From an uncultured Asticcacaulis sp. (GTDB taxonomy: Bacteria > Pseudomonadota > Alphaproteobacteria > Caulobacterales > Caulobacteraceae): a DNA stretch of 30,960 bases. Positions 25,461 through 30,960 of the stretch are shown here, piece by piece. The translations under genes and the position numbers were made by a program. The stretch covers positions 1 to 30,960 of the forward strand of contig CAMLPZ010000016.1 in NCBI GenBank assembly GCA_946482045.1, in the 5' to 3' direction. The stretch's first letter is position 1. The number at the start of each line of letters is the position of its first letter. The notes below the pieces were generated by a model. It saw only the letters and a program-made list of their open reading frames with translations. It did no database searches and was not told the DNA's origin.

Positions 25461-26258
25461 ATGCAGCTATCCAAACCAACAGACCTGTCAAGTCTTCTGA
25501 CATCAAAGGTCAAGGCGCGCATGGCTGGCGGCGGCCTGATGGGCAACCGCGCCGCCTGGTATATCGCCGTCGCCGCCCTGCCGCTCGTCTTCTATTTCAT
25601 GGGCCAGGCCGAGATGGCCAGCCAGCGCCAGCAGATGATGGACCAGATCCTCAATCCGCAGGGCTTCCAGCAGCAACAGCAGATGGACCCGCAGATGCAG
25701 GTCCAGCCAATGAACGCACCCAACCTCTCGCAGAATACGGGCGACATCCCCTACGGCCTGGCGCCGGTCGACCTGCCGATCGAAAACATCAGCCAGGAGA
25801 CCAATGTCTGGTGCTGGGCGGCGGTTTCGCAACAGATCATCGCCGCTTCACGCGGCCGCGAACAGACGCCACAACAGTGCGCCCTGGTCGCCACCGCCAA
25901 CAATGCCCCCGCCGAAACCTGCTGCGCCCAGCAGAACCCGCAGTGCGTCGTCACGGGCACGCTACAGCAGATCCAAGGCCTCATCCAGCACTACGGCGGC
26001 CGGACCTCGTCCTATGCCGAACCGACGGATCCAATGACGCTTTATCGCACGCTCAAGCAGGGGCACGCCGTCGTCATTGGCCTTCAGACCAATCCGTCGT
26101 CCGGCCACGTCGTCGTGGCGCGCGGCATGTCCTTCCAGGAAACGCCGCAGGGAGTCACTGCCCTCGTCCACATCAACGATCCCATGGCGCAATTCACACA
26201 GCCCGTGCCCTTCCAGCAGATCGCCGGAATCTGGCGCCAGGCCATCATCGTCAACTGA
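25461..26258 (+). CDS. Membrane-anchored papain-like cysteine protease (C70/AvrRpt2-like)
   Basis: A 265-aa protein. A transmembrane helix at about 31-48 (AAWYIAVAALPLVFYF) is followed by a Gln/Met-rich linker (52-85) and a papain-like domain. The active-site signature is ETNVWCWAAVSQQIIAAS with Cys118 and an oxyanion Gln112 six residues before it; His216 in SSGHVVVARGM and Asn/Asp 239-240 in HINDPM complete the likely triad. This WCWAA...GHxVVxxG arrangement is that of C39-like/AvrRpt2 (C70) proteases. Four or five extra cysteines (C140, C154, C155, C162) suggest disulphides and extracytoplasmic placement. GGGGG lies before ATG 25461. It is the first gene after the candidate promoter. Substrate unknown; neighbouring envelope proteins are candidates. 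Confidence 0.83.
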   Translation: MQLSKPTDLSSLLTSKVKARMAGGGLMGNRAAWYIAVAALPLVFYFMGQAEMASQRQQMMDQILNPQGFQQQQQMDPQMQVQPMNAPNLSQNTGDIPYGLAPVDLPIENISQETNVWCWAAVSQQIIAASRGREQTPQQCALVATANNAPAETCCAQQNPQCVVTGTLQQIQGLIQHYGGRTSSYAEPTDPMTLYRTLKQGHAVVIGLQTNPSSGHVVVARGMSFQETPQGVTALVHINDPMAQFTQPVPFQQIAGIWRQAIIVN

Positions 26259-26291
26259 TCATCATTCGCTGAGCTTTCCGGGACTCTTGCC

Positions 26292-27182
26292 ATGACACAC
26301 ACAGCCACCGCCCCGTCCGCAGACCAGACCGTCTGCCCAAACCCTGCCTGCAGCGCGCAAAACCGCGCCGGAACGCGATTCTGCGCGGCCTGCGGCACGT
26401 CCCTGGCCGGCTCCTCCGGGGGGGTTGCGCCAGGGACGAACCCAATCCCGCCGGCTCCGCCTGTCGCTCCGTCGATACCGCCAATGCGCCCCAACTTCGC
26501 CGGCAATGTCGCGGCGGTGCCGACCGACCGGACGCTGGACCTGCCGATGGCGACGCACCAAGCCTATGCCCACCTGACCGAGGCGCTGCAATCGATGAGC
26601 GCCGACATCACCCAGCCCCATCATCCGACCGGCCTGCTGGCCAGCATTCCGTACAAGTCGCTGGGCACGCCCCTGCGCTTCCGCTGCCAGGCCGTGCTCC
26701 AGCCGACCGGACCGTCCGCCACGCGCCTCAGCTACGGCATCAAGGTCGACTGGTCGTCCACCTTTGTCGTCCTCGGCATCCTGGTCGCCGTCGGCCTGAT
26801 CAATATCATGTTCCTCAGCATGTGGGTCGGGGTGCTGGCGCCGCTGTGCTCGATCGGCGGCATCGGCTGGGCGGTCTATGACTATGCGGTCGGCATCCCC
26901 AATAAGCTGGCAGCGCAGGTCCAGAAGAAGTTGGCGACCGCACCGGTCCAGCCTGTCCAACCCGCGCCGACGCCCATGCCTGCCGCCGCGCCCGTCGCAG
27001 CCCCTGTCACTGGGCCATCCCTCGTCAAGACGCCTGATCCCGCGCCCGCCCCGGCCCCGGCTTCGGCCAGCGAAGACGACGTCATCGCCAAGATCGAGAA
27101 GCTGGCCGTGCTCAAGGGCAAGGGCCTGATCAGCGACGCCGAGTTCGAACAGCGCCGCACCGAACTGCTCGACCGGCTCTGA
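26292..27182 (+). CDS. Zinc-ribbon, two-TM protein with C-terminal SHOCT domain
   Basis: A 296-aa protein with four parts: an N-terminal zinc ribbon (C15, C20, C31, C34 in CPNPACSAQ...FCAACG), a Pro-rich linker, a small alpha/beta domain (about 80-155), two adjacent transmembrane helices (about 157-200), a Pro/Ala-rich linker, and a SHOCT domain (about 263-296: IAKIEKLAVLKGKGLISDAE then FEQRRTELLDRL). SHOCT domains are short oligomerisation or docking modules at protein ends. The alpha/beta plus TM-hairpin part resembles the two proteins encoded next. Both tails should be cytoplasmic. It starts 33 bases after the protease stop and is probably co-transcribed. No enzymatic motif; function unknown. 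Confidence 0.72.
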   Translation: MTHTATAPSADQTVCPNPACSAQNRAGTRFCAACGTSLAGSSGGVAPGTNPIPPAPPVAPSIPPMRPNFAGNVAAVPTDRTLDLPMATHQAYAHLTEALQSMSADITQPHHPTGLLASIPYKSLGTPLRFRCQAVLQPTGPSATRLSYGIKVDWSSTFVVLGILVAVGLINIMFLSMWVGVLAPLCSIGGIGWAVYDYAVGIPNKLAAQVQKKLATAPVQPVQPAPTPMPAAAPVAAPVTGPSLVKTPDPAPAPAPASASEDDVIAKIEKLAVLKGKGLISDAEFEQRRTELLDRL

Positions 27183-27199
27183 CGCAAAAGGGGGGACGC

Positions 27200-27745
27200 A
27201 TGGACAGCTACTGGAAAACCGTCCGGGCCGCGACCGGCGCAACCGCCGAAGACGCCAGGGCCTGCCTGTTCGCAGCCATGACGGGTTGCGGCTTTACCCA
27301 GGAACGCACCCTGGGCCCCGACGCCTGGTCCTTCGTCCGACGCTCATGGCTGCTGGGGCTGGCGACGCGTCACGAATGGCAGGTCAGCTTTGCAACGAAA
27401 GGTCCGCACACCGTCATCTCGGTCCGCTGCGGGCTGGCACCGCGCGCCCTCTACTATCTCGGCATGCTGGCCGGGTTCGGCGTAGCGATGGCGGCGATGA
27501 TGGTCTTTGCCAACCATATGGACGAGACCTGGCTGATTGCCGTGATCGCAGCCGGTTACGCGCTTCCCGTCGTCCATGCGTTTGCCATCCGCCTGCAGGC
27601 CAGCACACTTGAAAAGCGCTTGTGGCCACAGCTTTCCACGCTTCGCCCCTTTGCGTGGTCGCATACCGTCCTGCGCAGCCTGAACTTCGCCTATGGCGAG
27701 GACCGCGTCGTGCCAAGCCGCGAACTGGGGAGCCAAACACGATGA
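27200..27745 (+). CDS. Two-TM protein of unknown function, paralogue of the next gene product
   Basis: A 181-aa protein that I do not recognise as a named family. It starts with SYWKTVRAATGATAEDARAC and AAMTGCGF, has a beta-rich segment (WSFVRRSWLL, HEWQVSFATK, HTVISVRCGL), a transmembrane hairpin at about 84-135 (YYLGMLAGFGVAMAAMMVFA and TWLIAVIAAGYALPVVHAF), and a charged tail. The order of helix, strands, TM pair, tail is repeated in the next protein, with matching YWK, A-R-x-L and AM...GF positions. AAGGGGGGACGC precedes ATG 27200, 17 bases after the preceding stop. It overlaps the following gene by four bases. Membrane location is clear; the job is unknown. Confidence 0.75.
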   Translation: MDSYWKTVRAATGATAEDARACLFAAMTGCGFTQERTLGPDAWSFVRRSWLLGLATRHEWQVSFATKGPHTVISVRCGLAPRALYYLGMLAGFGVAMAAMMVFANHMDETWLIAVIAAGYALPVVHAFAIRLQASTLEKRLWPQLSTLRPFAWSHTVLRSLNFAYGEDRVVPSRELGSQTR

Positions 27746-28218
27746 TCTCTCCCTATGTCTACTGGAAATCGGCTTCGGCCTGTCTCGACGTGCCCGCCCC
27801 CGCCGCGCGGCGGCTGCTGTGCAAGGCCATGGCAGAACAGGGCTTTATGGTTCCCGCCGATCACGCCGGCAACAGCCTGACCTTTACCCGCCCGGTCCCC
27901 CTGCCCGGCCTGCCGCACCTTCAGGTCTGGACCGCCCGCATCGACGGCCAGGGCAAGCGCACGCACATCAATATCGAGTTCGGCCTCGGCGCCACGCCGG
28001 GCACCTGGGGCTATCTCTGTGCCGTGACGATCCTGACGATCGCGCCGATCCTGATGCCAGGCTTTGAGATGGCCGCCATGATCCCGATCCTGTGGCTGAT
28101 GGGCTGTGTGCTGTGGATGCAGTGGCGCCCGGGGCGTCAGGAAGCGCAGATGTGGCAATCGATCGGCATGGGCGCCGCCGTCAGCGAGCGCGCAACATCA
28201 TGGAGGGCCGTCGAGTGA
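27742..28218 (+). CDS. Two-TM protein of unknown function, paralogue of the preceding gene product
   Basis: A 158-aa protein starting at ATG 27742, which overlaps the upstream TGA (ATGA). It begins SPYVYWKSASACLDVPAPAA with RRLLCKAMAEQGF, aligning with the previous protein, then has strands (SLTFTRPVPL, HLQVWTARID, HINIEFGLGA) and a TM hairpin (about 95-138: YLCAVTILTIAPILMPGFEM, MIPILWLMGCVLWM). The tail is short. The paired arrangement suggests a duplicated small membrane domain, perhaps forming a heteromer; this is inferred. Its stop overlaps the GTG start of the next gene (GTGA). Confidence 0.75.
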   Translation: MISPYVYWKSASACLDVPAPAARRLLCKAMAEQGFMVPADHAGNSLTFTRPVPLPGLPHLQVWTARIDGQGKRTHINIEFGLGATPGTWGYLCAVTILTIAPILMPGFEMAAMIPILWLMGCVLWMQWRPGRQEAQMWQSIGMGAAVSERATSWRAVE

Positions 28219-29666
28219 CGCAAGGCGCCCCCAAATTCTGCGGCAATTGCGGCAACGGCCTGATGCCCGGCGAACGGTTCTGCGGCGCATGTGGGGCCGA
28301 CATTGGCGGCGATAGCGCGGCCGCCCCGATCATGCCGTGGCACGGTCACCGCTGTTCGGCGTGTGATGACGGTGCGCGTCTGCGCAGCGATCAGGTCTTC
28401 TGCCCGGTCTGCCGCTGGCTGCGGCCGCTGGCGTCCGACTACCACCTGCCGGTCGACTACTGGATGTGGGATCTCGACGCCGCCGCCATGCGCACCCTGC
28501 GCAATTCCGGCCCGATCAATGCGGCGGCCCAGGCCCTGTCGCAGCGCCTGGGCCGTCCCTATCTCGAAGCCGCCGCCAACGGCATCCGGCTCGGCCCCGA
28601 ACAAATGCCCGACCTGTTCAACCAGGCCATCCGGGCGGCCCGCGTCATCGGTCTGGGCTACATGCCCGAAATCTATATCTCCGGCGACCAGATGTGGGAC
28701 TGCATCACGCTGGGCGACGAGTCCGGGGCGTTCATCGTCGTCGGCTCGGTCCTGCTGAATTTCGGAGACGCAGAGCTGCTGTACCTGCTGGGCCGCGAAA
28801 TGGGCCACGTCGCCGCCGGCCACGCCTTGTGGAACACCGTCTCGCGCTTCATGAGCGGCCAGTCCGCCAGCCGCACCATCATGGGTGAAGGCGTCATGCA
28901 GTTCCTCAACCCGACCAAGATCGTCGAAAGCGCCGTCGAAGCGCCTTTGATGGCCTGGGCGCGGCAGTCGCAGATCACCGCCGACCGCGCCGGCGCGCTG
29001 GTCGTCGGCGATGCCGGCATCGTCCGCCGCGTCACCGTGCAATGGGCGATGAAGTCGTTCCCGGTCCTGAAAAAGCTGAGCTTCGATGCCCTGGAGCGCC
29101 AGATCGCTGATACGGTCGGCGCCACGCATCAGGTCGCCGAAATGACCATGGGCAGCCAGCCCTTTCTGATGCGGCGCCTGCGCCTGCAGCAGGAGTTTTC
29201 CGACACGTCCGACTTCGTGCAATGGCGGCGCGTCATCGACCACTGGATTGACGCCGAAACGCCGAAGGCCCCGCCCGTCGCCGCCGCTTCGCCCAGACAG
29301 CCGGTCGATGACGGCCACGTCCGGCTGAACTGCATCGCCTGCCAGGGGCCGCTGCGCTTTGATCGCGGCCGCTTCGCCAACGAGACCGACGCCATCAAGG
29401 TGCGCTGCCCCAATGCCGATTGCCGCAAGGTCCTTGAGGTCCGGCCCGCCCCGCCGAAATCGGCCCGCATCGAGCGCCTGTCGCCCGAGCAGGACGACAA
29501 TTCGCTGCGTATCGACTGCGCCGCCTGCCGCCGCCCCCTGCGCGTCCTCAAGACCGCGCTCGAAGGCAAGCGCGAGGTGAAGATCCGCTGCGCCAATGCC
29601 GAATGCCGCACCGTGCTTACGGTCCGGCCGCCTGCCGAAATTCAACCTGATGTCCTGACCGATTGA
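28215..29666 (+). CDS. Zinc-ribbon protein with a degenerate M48-like metalloprotease domain
   Basis: A 483-aa protein from GTG 28215 (GGAGG about eight bases upstream; GTGA overlap with the previous gene). It has two N-terminal zinc ribbons (CGNCGNGLMPGERFCGACG at 9-27; CSAC...CPVC at 47-66), an M48 peptidase-like middle (about 75-345) and two similar C-terminal zinc-binding repeats (CIACQGPLRF...CPNADC, about 373-403; CAACRRPLRV...CANAEC, about 435-464). The M48 HExxH motif is replaced by REMGH (194-198) in LLGREMGHVAAGHALWN, and the third-ligand ExxAD region reads QITADRAG (253-257). Two of three zinc ligands thus appear lost, so this is probably a pseudo-protease acting as binding scaffold. 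No signal peptide or clear TM segment, so cytoplasmic or peripheral. Confidence 0.8.
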   Translation: MTQGAPKFCGNCGNGLMPGERFCGACGADIGGDSAAAPIMPWHGHRCSACDDGARLRSDQVFCPVCRWLRPLASDYHLPVDYWMWDLDAAAMRTLRNSGPINAAAQALSQRLGRPYLEAAANGIRLGPEQMPDLFNQAIRAARVIGLGYMPEIYISGDQMWDCITLGDESGAFIVVGSVLLNFGDAELLYLLGREMGHVAAGHALWNTVSRFMSGQSASRTIMGEGVMQFLNPTKIVESAVEAPLMAWARQSQITADRAGALVVGDAGIVRRVTVQWAMKSFPVLKKLSFDALERQIADTVGATHQVAEMTMGSQPFLMRRLRLQQEFSDTSDFVQWRRVIDHWIDAETPKAPPVAAASPRQPVDDGHVRLNCIACQGPLRFDRGRFANETDAIKVRCPNADCRKVLEVRPAPPKSARIERLSPEQDDNSLRIDCAACRRPLRVLKTALEGKREVKIRCANAECRTVLTVRPPAEIQPDVLTD

Positions 29667-29681
29667 GAAAGGAAGTAACCC

Positions 29682-30437
29682 ATGGCCCGTACTGACGAAA
29701 ATCCCTACGACCCGCCCGTCCTGCCCGATATCGAAGGCGTAATCCAAGGCATGGGGGGCTACCCCCAGCCGCAATGGCCGGAAGACGTCATCCTTCCGGA
29801 CAACAAGGACCGCATGGAAGACCAGCCGCCGGTCGATGCCGCGCCAGAACAGCCGGTACCAATTCCACCGCCCCTGCCCGACCATATTCCCCGTCCCGAG
29901 TCACAGCCTGAGCCGGAAGCGACCGAGACATCGCAGTCGGGCGAATTGGACGGTGAGTTACTGGCCCAGAACAGTCTCATCGACAAGGCCCAGCAGCTTG
30001 CAGGCAAGATTGAGGCTGTGTTCCATGAGCGACAGGTGGGGTCCGAAGTCGGCGCCGATGCCGCCGCGTCACTGTCTGCGATTAGTGGCGCGGTCAAGAA
30101 CGCGGATTATGGCGCGGGCGGACTTGGCGGTCACATCAAGGAGGCCATTGAAACGCTTGGTCATGACACGGCCGAACAGCCGGTCGTGGAAGCCCAGGCT
30201 GACGAGGTCTATGAAGCCGAGACCCTCCCGGCCGAAGTCGATGATGCCAGCGTTGGCAACGCTGCCAAAAGCGTGTTTCATGCTCTGGGGGAAATCGGCG
30301 GCAAGCTCAAGGACGCGATCGAAGCTGCTCAGCATGACGACGCCATCATCGAAACCCAGGCGGATGACGTCTACGAAGCCGAAACAGCGACGGTCGAGGC
30401 CGACGACGACAGCGATCCTTACGACAGCGCCCCCTAA
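29682..30437 (+). CDS. Acidic low-complexity protein with internal duplication
   Basis: A 251-aa protein with no family I recognise. The N-terminal 90 residues are Pro/Glu/Asp-rich and look disordered (PVPIPPPLPDHIPRPESQPE). Two helical segments (KAQQLAGKIEAVFHERQ; KSVFHALGEIGGKLKDAIEA) alternate with a duplicated acidic segment: AQADEVYEAETLPAEVDDAS and TQADDVYEAETATVEADDDS. A GHIKEAIETLGHD stretch before the first copy matches GKLKDAIEAAQHD before the second, so the duplicated unit is about 60 residues. AAAGGAAG precedes ATG 29682, 15 bases after the zinc-ribbon gene. No signal peptide, TM helix or cysteine. Perhaps a binding partner of the zinc-ribbon proteins; this is inferred. Confidence 0.7.
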   Translation: MARTDENPYDPPVLPDIEGVIQGMGGYPQPQWPEDVILPDNKDRMEDQPPVDAAPEQPVPIPPPLPDHIPRPESQPEPEATETSQSGELDGELLAQNSLIDKAQQLAGKIEAVFHERQVGSEVGADAAASLSAISGAVKNADYGAGGLGGHIKEAIETLGHDTAEQPVVEAQADEVYEAETLPAEVDDASVGNAAKSVFHALGEIGGKLKDAIEAAQHDDAIIETQADDVYEAETATVEADDDSDPYDSAP

Positions 30438-30443
30438 CCGGCC

Positions 30444-30914
30444 ATGCCTGTTCCCCCCGACCCGAACGCCGTCATAGTGGCCAGCGATGGTGAGATCCAT
30501 GATGCGCACCCTGAAGTCCATGACGACGGTCGGGCGCGCGTCGATATCGCTACGGAGGACGACGCCTCAGCGTTGGAAGCGGCCAGCGCGGATATTGTCG
30601 AGGCGGAAAGCGCAAGCGACGACCGCGAGGAGGACCTGCGCCTTGGCCGGACGGCACCCGCGCAGCAGGCGGCGGCTGCCCAGTCCGCCGCCCAGGTGAC
30701 GGCGACCACGACGGCAGACCCCGCTGCCCGCGATGACGCCACCCTGGCGCCACCACGTAAACCCGACGATCCGCAAGCCATCGATGATCCAGTCACGCCG
30801 GAAAAGGCCGATGAACCGCTCAACCCCTACTTGACCGACGACAAGACCGATCCGGCTCCCGATCCAGTGGCCGACGACGGCACGCCCGGCGACGACGCGG
30901 CGGCATCCGAATAA
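30444..30914 (+). CDS. Short acidic, probably disordered protein
   Basis: A 156-aa protein encoded six bases after the preceding stop, so surely in the same transcript. It is rich in Asp, Glu, Ala and Pro, has no cysteine or hydrophobic segment, and looks disordered throughout. DDASALEAASADIVEAESAS (about 33-52) echoes the E-A-E/VEA wording of the preceding protein, which hints at common origin. The composition could reflect real low-complexity coding, but the intact frame, spacing and codon pattern favour a gene. Function unknown. The last gene before the second promoter-like motif. Confidence 0.6.
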   Translation: MPVPPDPNAVIVASDGEIHDAHPEVHDDGRARVDIATEDDASALEAASADIVEAESASDDREEDLRLGRTAPAQQAAAAQSAAQVTATTTADPAARDDATLAPPRKPDDPQAIDDPVTPEKADEPLNPYLTDDKTDPAPDPVADDGTPGDDAAASE

Positions 30915-30928
30915 TTTTTCACAACGCC

Positions 30929-30960
30929 TGAGCGGTTTTCCGCCCCCGCCACGCTTACTC
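30929..30960 (+). promoter_or_regulatory. Second copy of the candidate ECF-type promoter, at the window edge
   Basis: TGAGCGGTTTT (30929-30939), 12 bases, CGCTTACTC (30952-30960). It matches the motif at 25378-25409 in 18 of 20 motif positions with identical spacing, though the 12-base spacers differ. It begins 15 bases after the acidic gene stop, so it should drive a gene beyond the window. The gene it serves cannot be seen. Confidence 0.58.

Noticed and set aside
28137..29885. Minus-strand open frame of 582 codons opposite the zinc-ribbon M48-like gene
   Set aside because: Codon-bias shadow of the real gene; its low-complexity Asp/Gly/Arg wording has no domain, and it would span three plus-strand genes.

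Overview
The window looks like chromosome from an aerobic, GC-rich alphaproteobacterium of the Caulobacteraceae (Asticcacaulis/Caulobacter/Brevundimonas type). The clues are two large TonB-dependent receptors (one of the Xanthomonas/Caulobacter type), tandem FAD-dependent tryptophan-halogenase-like genes next to a receptor, a MoxR/DUF4350/DUF4129 set, and an ECF sigma/Ser-Thr kinase pair. The genus is inference. No rRNA, tRNA or CRISPR array was seen.

Region 1 (1-3873) is a nested mobile-element scar. An IS630-family element (67-3871, TA target) has been split by an IS66-family element (502-3259) with an exact 8-bp target duplication. Both transposases are damaged: IS66 tnpC has a 1-nt deletion, and the IS630 gene is split and shifted in frame. 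IS66 also carries a small passenger gene.

Region 2 (3928-7176, minus strand) is a tight run DUF4129-like > DUF4350-like > MoxR ATPase. The DUF58 partner usually found next to MoxR is absent; the IS630 element lies 54 bp beyond the moxR stop.

Region 3 (7177-13907) starts with an AT-rich leader, then a 985-aa TonB-dependent receptor, a strong intrinsic terminator, and two translationally coupled flavin-dependent halogenase-like genes. An IS481-family relic follows directly (13908-14090).

Region 4 (14117-22251) groups four exported or outer-membrane proteins: a signal-peptide-bearing fusion of cyanophycinase (S51) and isoaspartyl peptidase (T2), a divergent TonB receptor, a YtcJ-like amidohydrolase, and an AstE/AspA-like M14 zinc enzyme. 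Together they suggest scavenging of amide- or isopeptide-linked amino-acid material such as cyanophycin. The substrate is inference.

Region 5 (22347-30960) is the most novel part. A minus-strand operon encodes an ECF-type sigma factor overlapping a membrane-anchored Ser/Thr kinase. Divergent from it runs a seven-gene operon: a membrane-anchored papain-like (C70-like) cysteine protease; a zinc-ribbon/SHOCT membrane protein; two paralogous two-TM proteins; a zinc-ribbon protein with an M48 metalloprotease fold that has lost metal ligands; and two acidic, probably disordered proteins. The element TGA[A/G]C[C/G]GTTTT-N12-CGCTTACTC lies ahead of this operon and recurs, with identical spacing, at the very end of the window after its last gene. 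I read these as two promoters of one regulon, most likely that of the adjacent sigma factor.
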